The position numbers were made by a program, and so were the translations under genes. From positions 45,886 through 77,487 of the forward strand of contig FN648709.1 in the NCBI GenBank assembly GCA_000310025.1: a stretch of DNA of 31,602 nucleotides, in the 5' to 3' direction. The stretch comes from Ectocarpus siliculosus (Eukaryota > Sar > Phaeophyceae > Ectocarpales > Ectocarpaceae). Below are positions 22,329 through 31,602 of this stretch, piece after piece. The notes under the pieces were generated by a model. That model saw nothing but the letters and a program-made list of their open reading frames with translations, was not told the DNA's origin and made no database searches. How positions within the stretch are numbered: the stretch's first letter is position 1; every line of letters begins with the position of its first letter.

Positions 22329-24621
22329 ATGGCGTCCCGGGCCTTGGCTGGCGTGGGGATCCGAGGCGAGCGCTGTGAGGGCTTGCCCGGAGTGGCTTCC
22401 GACTTGGAATCAGGTACGAGGCAAAGTTTTGAACAGGTTTCCCCGTGCGAGGTTGACGATTGGCGTGTGGCTGTGTCTGCGTTGGCTGAATGTGAGGCTG
22501 CAGAACGGTACGTCTATCTTAACCGTGTGGCGCATGTGGGTTCGAACTTGCTTCGACGGTGTGGGGGACGCGTGGAAAGGTTCGTCGACGCTGTTGGACA
22601 GACGTTCTTTCTGCTCCATGTCGATGTGGTGCGTGTCAAGGCACATTTTGGGGATGTGAAAAAGTTTCCCCGAGTTGGTCAATTTCTGAGATCGTTGTCT
22701 CCGGGTGCGCCGGGTGACGTGTGCTCAGGTGGGAACCTTGACGCTGAAGTGGCGTATGGCAACCATCCTAGCGCGTTACTGCACCGCGATCGGATCACAG
22801 ACAAAGTTGTATCGGACGTGATATTGGGGCGTGCGCTGATTTTCGATGTTGAGAGACTGGACGCGTGAAAGGTACTTGGAAGGTACCTTAGGAGTCCGAG
22901 TGTCGCCGTTGGGCGTCATCGACGAACCGAAGTTTAGAATTATCCACGATCTCACGTTCACCTCTGGCGTGCCAACTCGTACGAGCGTAAATCACGATAC
23001 GGACTTCGATCAAGCACCAGAATGCCTCTTGGGTCATGTATTGAGTGACATTCTGAAGCGTGTGCTGTATTTGCGACAAGTACATGGGGTGTCGTTGGAA
23101 ATTCTGATCTGCCGCATTGACGTGAAAGAAGACTTCCGACAAATCCCGGTGGATCCGTCTCGGGCGTCGGTTTTTGGGTACACGCTAGGAGATCACGCAA
23201 TTGTTGACCTACGGTGTCAATTTGGATGGCGGTCGAGCCCAGGGTTTTGGTCCTTGTTCTCGTCCGCCTTGGTACACTCACACACACACACTACATTCCA
23301 GGAAGCGTCCGTCTCTCCCGCCGGTGCTGCGGCTGTGCAGCATGTTCAAGTAGTGTCCCCACCAGACGAAATTGCAGCGGTGCCGTTGCCTGTTGACTGC
23401 CAGACTATTGTGGGTGACGGGGCGTTCGCTGGTTGTCCGTTTTTCGTGCGATACTACGTTGACGATGGCGTGTTGATTGAAGGGAGATTTTTCACTGATG
23501 GTCGCCGATGTTTGCGCGCGGTGCGTTCTCTCGCTACGGATCACTTTCGTCTGTTGGGAGAAAGAGGCCCAGCCGACCCGCCGTTGTTGTCGCGAGGCAA
23601 GATAACCGATTTCGCTACTCGCTTGGATGTGTTGGGTTGGACATTGGACACTCAGCAACTCACGATTACTATGACCGACACGAAACAGCAGAAACTGGGA
23701 CGCATTTTGGCTGCGTGGCCCGCGACGCGGAGAGTCGCTACAGCTCGTCAAGTAGCCGAGTTGACAGGGTTTCTCATGCATGTTTCGTTCGTGTTGCGGC
23801 CAGGAAAGTTTTTTGTGGGGCGCCTTTTGTCCGCGGTAGGGATGCCTGCTTCGTCTGCATTCGCGTCCCAAGTGCCGAACCCAACCAGACGTGTAGTGCT
23901 GGGTCCCTTATTCCACGATGACCTCGAATTTTGGGGGTGGTTCCACGGGCGTGGTCTCTCGTGGCGCGGCGGAAGTTTATGTGCACCCATGTACAACATT
24001 TTGGATCGCCCACCCAAACTATCCGTGTTCACCGATGCGTCTAAGCAAGCAATTGGAGGGTATTGTTTGCAAACGGGCCACTACTTTCGATATGATCTGT
24101 CGGTGGAAGAGCAGGCTCGCTTTGTGGGGTCGAGTAAATCGGTCCAAGGGGTCAATGATGTCAGCATTACTGTGCTCGAACTCCTTGGCATGGTCATGGG
24201 GGCGTGGGTGTTGGTATTGGGCCAAAGTCACCAGCCTATGGAGGCGGGTGATTGTGTGCGACTACGAGGGGACAACGAAGCAGCGACAGCGTGGATTGAG
24301 CGTTGTCGGGGGGGCATTGAGCCTCGATCGGGGGCGCTGGTGCGCTTACTGGGGGCGCTTGAGGTAGCCAGCGGGTGACATTTCCACGCGACCCATGTTC
24401 CTGGCATACTCAACTCGCTTGCTGATGGCATCTCACGTTGGAATACTAACGATGTTCATGGTAACCTGTGCTCCGCCTCCCCTCATGTGGCGTGGCAGAT
24501 CGTGGAGTTGGCCCCGACGGTACGCGAGCTGTGCTCCACCGTGCTGGCTTCGAGCTCGTCAGGCACGCACTTGCGCCGTCGTCTGAACGAACTTACCTGG
24601 GATTTTTTGGAGCGTGGGTGA
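22329..24621 (+). pseudogene. Reverse transcriptase / RNase H ORF of the retrotransposon, one frameshift and one nonsense codon
   Basis: The N-terminal part runs from ATG 22329 in one frame to TGA 22866-22868. The catalytic part continues in the next frame from about 22855 (LRVSPLGV-type motif VRVSPLGVIDEPKFRIIHDL), so a frameshift lies near 22860. Later motifs are RIDVKEDFRQIPVD, FGWRSSPGFWSL and the YVDD active site at 23455-23466. LDVLGWTLDT and ARQVAELTGFLMH follow. RNase H begins at SVFTDASKQAIGGY, with later acidic residues in LELLGMVMGAW and RGDNEAATAW. TGA at 24376-24378 stands where related proteins usually have Trp. After it the same frame continues with HFHATHVPGILNSLADGISR, which carries the last RNase H aspartate, and ends at TGA 24621. 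The order and motifs are those of DIRS-type RTs. Confidence 0.88.
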
Positions 24622-25656
24622 AGTTTCGAGAGGACGTCGTGGGGAGACCGGCCTTCATGGTGCCGTCGTCTACATCGCGGGACATCGTTTCGCAATTGTT
24701 GGAGTACGTTGCGTACGCGTTCACGGTGTTGGGCTTGAGGCAGACGACGACAGCTGGTCACTTGTCTGCTGTTAAAAATTTTCACCGCTTGTCGTATGCG
24801 ATGGAAGTTGACACATGCCATTCCTTGATTAAGCAGGCGCTCAAAGGGGTAGCACGAGGGCATGCGGGCGTAGGTGTGCAACCACGGGTGCGACGTCCGG
24901 TTTCGTGGTCGATGCTGAAGGAAGGGGGGCGTCTGGTGCCACAGTGGGGCACGGGTGGGCGCGTGTTGTTTCTGGCGTTGAGTGCGTCATTTTTTTTTGT
25001 TGAAGCGGGCATGTGAAATGTTCGCTGGGTCCTCGTTGGTCATGGATTCTTGTCATGGGTTGCGTCGGGGGGACGTGGCGTTTTTTTTGGGTTCTCACCA
25101 GTTGCCTCCGGCGCGGAGGGGAGAGGCCGACAGAGTCCAGGTGCGGTTTCGGTCGTCGAAAGGCGACCAGTTTCGGAAGGGTGCCGTGTGTACGCGGGCG
25201 AGGCCGGGGCCTCCCCAGTCTGTGGAGTGTGGGGGGGGTGCAGTCGATGTGACGATTGAACTCCTGTCATGCTATCCCTTTCTCCCATCGTCTGCCCCGT
25301 TGGTCGCGTTCGGCGCCGGGGAGGGGCGATGGTCCGTGTGGACTTGTCGTCAGGCGACGGAAGCGCTGCGGCAAGTCGTGTCGTTGGCGGGTCTGCCGCC
25401 GTCAGAGTACGCGTTGCATTCCCTTCGGATTGGGGGCGCCACGTACTTGGCAGCGGGGGGAGCGTCGCCAGAAGTTCTGAGACGAGAGGGGAGATGGGCT
25501 GGGGAAACGGGGTATCGGCCGTACGAAAGGAACCATGGAAAGGATGCAGAGTGGGTTTCTAGTACCTTGGCGTCGGAGGGTGATACAGCGAGGCAACCGG
25601 GACAGGGTACAGAGTGGGGAGACGTAGTCCCAGAGGCTGGTGAGGGCGAGCTGTAA
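24468..25656 (+). pseudogene. Tyrosine recombinase (integrase) of the retrotransposon, frameshifted at a T-run
   Basis: A phage-integrase-type recombinase that would insert the circular DNA copy of the element. The N-terminal core-binding part (LAPSSERTYLGFFGAWVKF, TTAGHLSAVKNFHRL, LIKQALKGVARGH) is in one frame up to a stop at 25016. The catalytic part continues in the next frame (MDSCHGLRRGDVAFF, first Arg). The switch coincides with nine T at 24990-24998. The H-x-x-R box is HSLRIGGATYL at 25417-25428 and the nucleophile Tyr is in GYRPYERNH (25513 or 25522). The stop is TAA 25656. The N-terminal start is not defined: no ATG lies upstream of the core-binding part in this frame, and the ORF overlaps the end of RT/RH by about 150 bases. 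Confidence 0.85.
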
Positions 25657-25687
25657 AAGGAGGGGGGGGAGTGTGTGTGATGAGGGT

Positions 25688-25919
25688 ATTGGTCGCTATA
25701 ATTGTGGGAACAACGAGAAGGGGGGAGAGAGAGTGCAGAGGATCAGTATGGTAAACCAGTCCGCGGTTAGGTTGGGGGCAGGCATGACTTTGAGATTATG
25801 CCTGATGGTGCGATGACTGGTTTATACTGATGATGGTGTTGTGGACGGGGATAGGTTGAGATCCCCGAGTTCCACTCTTCTCTCCCCCCCCTGTTCAAGC
25901 GTGGGGGGGTACGACCAAT
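25688..25919. repeat. Four nested inverted repeats (232-nt foldback)
   Basis: Four pairs in strict nesting: 25688-25695 with 25912-25919 (ATTGGTCG); 25720-25735 with 25873-25889 (GGGGGGAGAGAGAGTG, one bulge); 25744-25761 with 25815-25829 (CAGTATGGTAAACCAGTC against GACTGGTTTATACTG, two to three unpaired bases); 25779-25785 with 25798-25804 (CAGGCAT), loop 12. It starts about 30 bases after the recombinase stop. It could be a 3' terminal structure of the retrotransposon or an independent foldback/MITE insertion. Confidence 0.75.
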
Positions 25920-27428
25920 TAATGCAATTTCGAAAGCAACGAATAAACCGGACACCTTGTGTCACATGATAGATATACCTTGTAGCAATGCCAAGTGGTT
26001 GTAGGATTGTGTGGTACGTGGAATGTATTTCCAGGGTGTGCAAGGTACCCCTGTTGTATACTGCGTCGCCCCCTCATGGTGGTGCGTGCACGCGTGCGTG
26101 CAGTTCATGTGTTCATGTGTTCATGTGTTCATGTGAGTCCATGTTTTCATGTGAAGAAGAAGTCTATGCAAGAAACCCAACATGTCGTTCCTCCTTGGCG
26201 CGAGTTCGCCGAGTTGCCGACACCCTATTCAACACACGTCTTGCGACAAGCTAAATTCACAACGAAATATCTGAAACAACACCAATCGTTGTTTTGTGCT
26301 GCGGGAGACGCGCCGTCACACGAACGCCCAGCAGCGACGTTTCACCACAGAGTCACTCGTGTCAGTTATCTTGAGCGAAATCGAATAGTGAAAAAAGCGC
26401 ATTGTGTCTCTTGGGCACGCGTGTAGTATTCTGTTGATATGCACCCCCTCCAAGAATGTTCGCCAGTTTGATCATTGCACGAAAGGGCACCAGTATTCGG
26501 ATTCGGGTCCGTTCCAGACACCTCCTGCCGTTTTCCTGTATGTTTGCATTCGCATGCCAGTTGCGCGCTGGTCTGCCGGTGGATGCTGGTTGTGAAGACA
26601 ACAATGACTTTGATTCGGGCAGCGACTTGAGCACGCGGAGCGACTGTCTGTGGATGACGACTGGCTGAGCACCGACGAGCTTTCTACGGATGAAGGTTAG
26701 AAAAACCATGTTTCGTCGTGGATGAAGTACTTTGCGAGGGTCAACGATCTATTATATGCTTTGCTGAAGTCGAGATCCCTTTGCGATCTATCTGTAGGCA
26801 GGTACCCTCAGGGCGGGATTTCGAACGGCGCTTGTTTGAACGCCTCCCACAAGTGTGGGATTGGTGTTTGGGCCTGAAACCTGTCACTCGTTTTCGGCCT
26901 AAAAGATGAGGCCGGCACGAAGGATGGGCTGGAGGCAGCTGTAAAATCAGCGGTGAAAACAGCGAGACAGGGTTATGAGAAGCAGAAGCGCAATTTTTTC
27001 ACCGCCCATCCTTCACCCTTCGCGCCTCGTGACGGTATGCAAAGCCGGCGCGATGGGGGCCAATAGGAGCAATAAGACCCTGTTGAAGGTGAGGGATCCG
27101 TTGTGCCAGCAAGTACAGGTTGCAGAGATGGTCTTGTGTTTTGGTCCTCGCAGTGGATAGAAAAGGCGTCACCGGCTTGACGCAAGCTTCCGACATATTG
27201 AAGACCAAGTATGGCGTAAAGCGCTTGTCTTGATCGGTGATTCTCTCTGCGTTGTGACGTTTTTTTTTTTTTTTCGTCTTCACTTCAAATCAGCGCTCAC
27301 AGCACTACTAGTGTAGTGCCGTTTACTCCAACCCGTGGTCACACAGAAGAGCCCCTCTCTACCCTCCCCTCCTGCGGTACTTTGCCTTCGATTATTAAGG
27401 CGAGAAGAGTTCAGCACTCACGTCACAG
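25920..27428. other. Mostly non-coding, with possible small exons on the plus strand
   Basis: No complete gene is supported. Some plus-strand pieces have protein-like composition and splice-like edges: 26623-26695 (acceptor CAG, VDDDWLSTDELSTDE, donor GTTAGA), 26802-26903 (FERRLFERLPQVWDW) and about 26905-26990 (GLEAAVKSAVKTARQGYEKQK, preceded by a pyrimidine-rich acceptor). They do not join in a single consistent phase, so I do not call a gene from them. They may be 5' exons of the unrecognised gene at 27429 onward. A T15 run lies at 27260-27274. Confidence 0.35.
26104..26136. repeat. (TTCATGTG)4 short tandem repeat
   Basis: Four copies of an 8-base unit, followed by diverged copies to about 26153 and preceded by alternating purine-pyrimidine GTGCGTGCACGCGTGCGTGC. 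Confidence 0.85.
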
Positions 27429-30341
27429 GTCTCAGACAGCTTGAACGGCGGCACGATCGAGGACGGAGATGTCGCCGAGGCATCCATCCAAGGAGCGCAA
27501 GAAGCAAGAACCGTGGCAATTGAAGCGTGGAAGAAGTGCAAGAACGCGGCGCGAATCATGAAAGAGGTGGGTGGCGAACGAACTGCCAGGTGCTTTTTTC
27601 TCTTATTTTTCACTCAAGGTTCTTACAGACCGGTTGTACGGTAGACAGAGGCATGTCATGACCACTTCATAACAAGAGCGGCAGTGCCGAACGCTTGTAT
27701 CCCTTCACTCCAGAGTATGTGATTGAACGTCAGTTGTGTGATAGGCAGAGGCTGGACTTTGTCATTTCGTTTCAAGAGCGCTAGTGCCGGAAGCTTGCGT
27801 CCCTTCCTTTCCACTCTAGGTGCCTGAGCATCAGTTGTGAGGTCGACAAGCAGGACGCGGTTATTTCATATCAAGAGCGGGATCTTCTTAACGTGTGTGC
27901 CCCATCGTTTTCACTCTTGGTGGTTGCAGACCAGTTGCGCGGTAGACAGAGGCAAGTAATGATCACTTCATAACGAGAGCGCCAGTGCCGAACGCTTGTA
28001 TCCCTTCACTTTCACTCCGGAGTATGTGATTGAACGTCAGTTGTGTGATAGGCAGAGGCTGGACTTTGTCACTTCGTTTCAAGGGCGCTAGTGCCGGAAG
28101 CTTGCGTCCCTTCCTCTCTACTCTAGGTACCTGAGCATCAGGTGTGAGGTCGACAAGCAGGACGCGGTTATTTCATATCAAGAGCGGGATCTACTTAACG
28201 TGTGTGCCCCATCGTTTTCACTCTTGGTGGTTGCAGACCAGTTGCACGGTAGACAAGAGGCAGGTCGTGAACACTTCATAACGAGAGCGGTAGTGCCATA
28301 CGCTAGTGTCCCTCCATTTTCACTCTAGGTTCTTAGACACCAGTTGCCCGAGTCCCTTCATTTTCACTCGAGGGACTTGAGCTTGAGTGGTGCGGTATAC
28401 AGAGCAGGACGTCGTTACTTCATATCAAGAGCGACACTGCCAAACGCCTTGCTTCCCTAGTTTTCACTCTTCTTGGCTAACCGGCAGTTGTACGTACATG
28501 CCATTCTTTGAACCAAACAAGGGTTTCCAGGCTATACATTTTGCTGTATATTTTGTTTTTTCCGAACCCTTCTTTCCTCCCTTCTATAATAGTGCAAAAA
28601 ACAATTTGTCCCGCTAGCGACGGCGGGATTCCGACACTAAAACAACGCGTTGTGTTACCTGCGCGGGGCATTAAAAAAAATAGAAATAGGCGTTTGCTTC
28701 GGAACTGCTGTCTCTTCGATGCTCTATGCATACCTTTGGGCAAGAAAGCTTATTGCGCTGAAACTCGTCCAACAGCTTGTGCTGAAGAAGTTTGCCTCCT
28801 CAAGACGACTTGTTGGCTTGCTTCTGGTTGATTTTTCCGTTGACGAGCATATATTCATGCCGGCGAGGGATATTTGGTGTACGTCACGCCCACAGCCGCC
28901 ACCAACAGCAGTAGTACGTGCACAATAGCAGTTTTTTCACAACCTGCTCCGCGTACGTAGACTACTACTGTAATGTCAATTTTTACATGGTCGAGGCAGC
29001 AACAACAGTAGCTGAGCAGCAGCAGTAGCGAAGCCGGCGCAGGAAAAGCAAACAGGATATCTTGGTAGTCGTGCGACTTGTTGTTTAGGAGACAGAAGAA
29101 GTCAGTTGTTGGATTAGGTATAGTTGGATGCCGAACCCTCAAGCTCGCGCCTCATGGATCAACGGCGGATACATTGTGGATAATTAATATACGGGTGCTG
29201 AGAGTGCTGCTCCTGCACTTCCTTCGGGCGCCACCTGAAGTGGCGTGTGAAAGAAGCTGCTTGAAAATCTTCCAACCACCCCCCCCCTTTTTCTTTGTTC
29301 GTCCTTCGAGTTTTCCCGCAAGACAGTTGTCTTGGCTTGCTCATAGCTGCACACATGTCAACCTGCAAATAACATGCACCACCACGATCGGGGTCAGTTC
29401 CATCTACTGCGGCTCGCAGCTATCGAGCACTCCCCCCCCCTGCAATAAGATGCCAACTCCAATAACAACTCCGTAACCGTCACCGTCACCGTCACCGCGA
29501 TCAGGAAACCTCGGATACGGTAAACCGCAGTAGCGGTAGCTTCAGCAGCCGGTACTTGTCCGCCTCGAGGGCGGGGAGGTCGAGCCTGTCCGCGACCACC
29601 GGCAGGGGTGGCGGCAGCGGCGGCAAAGGCGACCCGCCGTTTGACATGATGGAACTGGGAGCAAGCACGGGCGGGGCGGCGGCGCCCGCGCCGGCGCCCG
29701 CGCCGGCGGTGGCAGTGGACCCAGACACGGACCATAGCCCATGACGAATCTCGCACCGGCGAAACAAAAGGTGGGTGTCGTTTTGGTTGGTGTTTTTGCT
29801 CCCCGAAAAGTGGTCGCATCTGTCTGGCAAAATACTGTTTGTATTGTACAGGGGAGCTGTTGAATTTGAGCTCTTTCGAGTGTTTGTCTGATTGCTCGGG
29901 TGGAGGACGAATGGTGCGTTACTGCTGATTGGAAGCGCTAAATCGACGCGTGTCTTTGGTTGGAGGGGAGGTTCCGCGTCCTTCTTTCTTTTTCTTTGCC
30001 CGCAAGGTTTTTGTTTCCAATTCCACGGAACACGTGCTGGTTTGGCCTATGCGTAGTTTTTGCAGGGGAGGCGTTGAATTGATATACTTTGAAATACCAT
30101 GTTTTTAGTGTTTCTGGTATCTACTATGACTCGACAAGGCTATTGTCTCTTCTCTAACGTGTCGAGGTTCTGTCATTTGCTTTCCTGTGTTTTTATTGTT
30201 CTAAAACAGGAGAAGCTACAGCAGCAAAGGAGGGATTGCGGCAGGAGAAACGGGGGCGGCAACGGCAGCGGCAGCAGCAGACGAGGCAGCGCCAACAGCG
30301 TGGAGGAGAGCTACACTCCTAGAGAGGACGGGGGCGGGCAG
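27429..30341 (+). CDS. Unrecognised protein, two phase-compatible exons (partial)
   Basis: I do not recognise this gene. Exon 27429-27566 (46 codons) lies between a CACAG acceptor and a GTGGGT donor and encodes an Ala/Glu/Lys-rich helical segment (DVAEASIQGAQEARTVAIEA, then WKKCKNAARIMKE). Exon 30210-30341 (44 codons) follows a good acceptor (TTTTTATTGTTCTAAAACAG) and ends at CAG/GTGAAT. It starts EKLQQQRRD and then becomes Gly/Ser/Asn-rich and disordered (GGGNGSGSSRRGSANSVEES). Both exons are in phase 0 at the shared junction, and joining them gives a continuous charged helix, which is why I link them. The intron would be 2.6 kb and would contain the satellite array. The start and end of the gene are not found; further exons may lie on both sides, including at the right window edge. 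Confidence 0.35.
27607..28497. repeat. Higher-order tandem satellite: ~102-bp monomers in a 307-bp trimer
   Basis: Monomers of about 100-106 bp share CAGTTGNG-GGTNGACA-GCAGG, TTCATANCAAGAGCG and TTTTCACTC. They come in three types that repeat in order with a period of 307 bp: for example GCTGGACTTT at 27751 and 28058, and TGGTTGCAGACC at 27921 and 28228. About seven full monomers are present, then one truncated and one complete diverged monomer, then a partial one. Copies three apart are much closer to each other than neighbours are, so amplification was of the trimer. One copy has a 6-base TTCACT insertion near 28011. The array is likely intronic. Confidence 0.9.
28498..30209. other. No supported gene except a weak minus-strand candidate
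   Basis: The sequence has mixed composition with CAG/CTG-rich patches near 28905-29030 and pyrimidine runs near 29278-29300. Open frames are short and unconvincing apart from the GC-rich block at 29501-29745, listed separately. A (CCGTCA) short tandem repeat lies at about 29477-29499. Confidence 0.4.
29501..29745 (-). CDS. Possible terminal exon, unrecognised, GC-rich
   Basis: On the minus strand an open stretch gives a Gly/Ala then Pro-rich segment (PLPPLPPPLPVVADRLDLP) and ends in a regular Leu/charged stretch, ALEADKYRLLKLPLLRFTVS, just before a stop. A CGAG acceptor-like site lies near 29746. The plus strand of the same block is also open (AAAPAPAPAPAVAVDPDTD), so strand is not certain. 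A GTTTCC after codon Glu (29509) could be a donor, in which case this is an internal exon. Confidence 0.25.
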
Positions 30342-31097
30342 GTGAATGTTGTTTTTGTTTCGTTGATTTGTGATGACTTGTATGTAGGATGTTATTCTCT
30401 TGTGACTCTGAATGACGACGAGTATCATACCATATTTAGTGGCGAGGACCGGGACCGACACGTGATTGCATTTGTCATTGGTTCTGCAGCACTCAGTTCT
30501 CTGGCGGTATGCGATTGAAAAAAAAAACTGTTTTCCACGGGGAAAAACGTTGTGTGTTGTATAGTAGCATCGGGTTAACCCACTAACCCGCTGCAATGCG
30601 CACGTCAGTCTTGGCGCCTCCTATCCTTGGGAGGAAGCACCTAAATTTCATGAGAGTGATTTCTCGCTTCACGCGATCAACCATCTCTTACAGTACAATC
30701 TGTCTCTCTCTATCCCGCCCCCCCCCGTCGGACGTCGTTGTTAGAATTGGATTATCACGCGATAGCGGTGGCGAGGAGAGTTGTATACAAGGGAGCAGGA
30801 GATAGAGGACTTGAGTGGGCAACCAATGCCGCGGGCAACCAAGGAAGCGGAGGCTCGGAAGATGGTCAAAAACAGTGTTGGATGTACTCACAGCATCAAC
30901 AGATTATTGCGAGCAAGAATTTCCCGAGCAGATGGAGCGGGGAGTTTGGGGGGTCAATGGTTGCTATGGATTAGATTTGGTGGTACCAACTTTATCACAT
31001 ATTGCAGGTTTGAGGGTATGGGTGTCTACAACGGAATTTGTGTGCGTGGCTTGTGGTTCCTCACTTCCTTTTTCTGTGTATAATCAAGTCCTTTTTC

Positions 31098-31289
31098 CGG
31101 CTCTCACGCCAACCCCGGCTTCCACGCCCATACTCCGGCTATCACGCCAACCCGGCTTCCACGCCTTCAGGACTCCCACGTCCCTACATATACCTTTACA
31201 TCAGGGCCACCACGCCACCCGGCTTCCACGCCACAACTATATTATACACGAGCTTCCACGCTCCACCACGTAGAAGGGCTTTCACGCCC
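31098..31289. repeat. Degenerate GGCTTCCACGCC repeat cluster
   Basis: About ten copies of (C/T)CACGCC, many within a 12-base GGCTTCCACGCC unit, irregularly spaced over about 190 bp. The units differ in spacing and sequence, so this is an old or non-tandem cluster. It precedes the open region at the right edge. Confidence 0.75.
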
Positions 31290-31445
31290 GCGGATAGTTT
31301 CTACATTTTGACCGTTGGCAGTACCCAGCTGCTGGCACCTTTTGTTTCCCACTACGGGACCCCGCGCCGAGGCACCCACGCACAAAGCTACTCAACACGC
31401 TAGCGTTTCGATCAAGAGAGTGGCCGCTGTGTCTACGCGCGCAAG

Positions 31446-31602
31446 ATGCCGGATGGAGACGGACGACAGCCTCCGGGGGGACAAGGTCATGGTGATCCTT
31501 CCCCGGGAGAAGGCACCGGCGATGGAGGAACCAACTATTCGTTCACCGCCGATGCAGAAGAACAAGAAAAGGTGGGAGGGAGAGCGGCGGCGGGGGGAGA
31601 TC
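31446..31602 (+). CDS. Possible 5' coding segment running off the right edge, unrecognised
   Basis: ATG at 31446 opens a Gly/Pro/Asp/Glu-rich frame (MPDGDGRQPPGGQGHGDP, later TNYSFTADAEEQEK) that runs to the window edge. A second frame, with ATG at 31453, is also open to the edge and upstream to about 31322. It reads METDDSLRGDKVMVILPREK and then Lys/Arg-rich. The second has a more globular composition and follows an acceptor-like TTGGCAG at 31321. I cannot decide between them. Confidence 0.3.
   Translation, partial: MPDGDGRQPPGGQGHGDPSPGEGTGDGGTNYSFTADAEEQEKVGGRAAAGGD

Larger units (their letters stand above)
20627..25656 (+). mobile_element. DIRS/Ngaro-type tyrosine-recombinase retrotransposon (degenerate)
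   Basis: The coding order is gag-like, reverse transcriptase plus RNase H, tyrosine recombinase, all on the plus strand, with RT/RH and recombinase ORFs overlapping. This is the layout of DIRS-order retroelements, which integrate by a tyrosine recombinase instead of a DDE integrase. No aspartic protease and no adenine-methyltransferase domain is seen, which favours a Ngaro-like layout over classical DIRS/PAT. Four lesions break the ORFs: TAA at 21743, a frameshift near 22860, TGA at 24376 and a frameshift at a T9 run (24990-24998). The reading frames are otherwise well preserved, so inactivation looks recent or partial. Termini (inverted or split direct repeats) were not resolved; the nested inverted repeats at 25688-25919 may belong to the right end. 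Confidence 0.9.

Noticed and set aside
22535-22560. GGTTCGAAC resembling a tRNA T arm
   Set aside because: Lies within retrotransposon coding sequence and has no cloverleaf around it.
27600-28500. CRISPR-like array
   Set aside because: The units are long (about 102 bp), diverged and directly adjacent with no unique spacers, and the genome is eukaryotic.

Overview
The window is nuclear DNA of a photosynthetic stramenopile, most likely a brown alga. The main evidence is a light-harvesting protein with the red-plastid (ASAF-like) targeting motif. Long introns (0.6-1.8 kb) between short, phase-matched exons, many microsatellites and a tyrosine-recombinase retrotransposon fit the same picture. 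Stramenopile is well supported; brown alga is inference.

Layout. 1-3135: no supported gene. 3136-7530 (-): a complete four-exon light-harvesting (LHC) gene; the joined exons give 236 residues with all three helices. 7531-8039: divergent intergenic space. 8040-14958 (+): a WDR89-like WD40-repeat gene of at least six exons. Its N-terminal blades are not visible, and one of its exons lies inside a 1.3 kb terminal-inverted-repeat element (8182-9482). 14959-17792: no convincing gene. 17793-20242 (-): a class I SAM-dependent methyltransferase (METTL21/FAM86-like fold) with an ARM-like N-terminal part, one apparent single-base frameshift, and no visible first exon.

20627-25656 (+): a DIRS/Ngaro-type retrotransposon. 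It has a gag-like ORF with a CCCH zinc finger, a reverse transcriptase/RNase H ORF and a tyrosine recombinase ORF, broken by two nonsense codons and two frameshifts. No methyltransferase domain is seen in it. Directly downstream is a set of four nested inverted repeats (25688-25919). 27429-30341 (+) holds exon-like pieces of an unrecognised helical protein whose intron carries a higher-order satellite: ~102 bp monomers organised as a 307 bp trimer. 28500-31602 is mostly non-coding, with weak coding candidates at 29501-29745 (-) and at the right edge (+).

The host genes do not form a pathway. They are separate nuclear genes, and transposons and tandem repeats fill much of the space between and inside them. 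Exon boundaries were set by hand from GT/AG sites, phase agreement and family motifs, so they are models and not transcript evidence.
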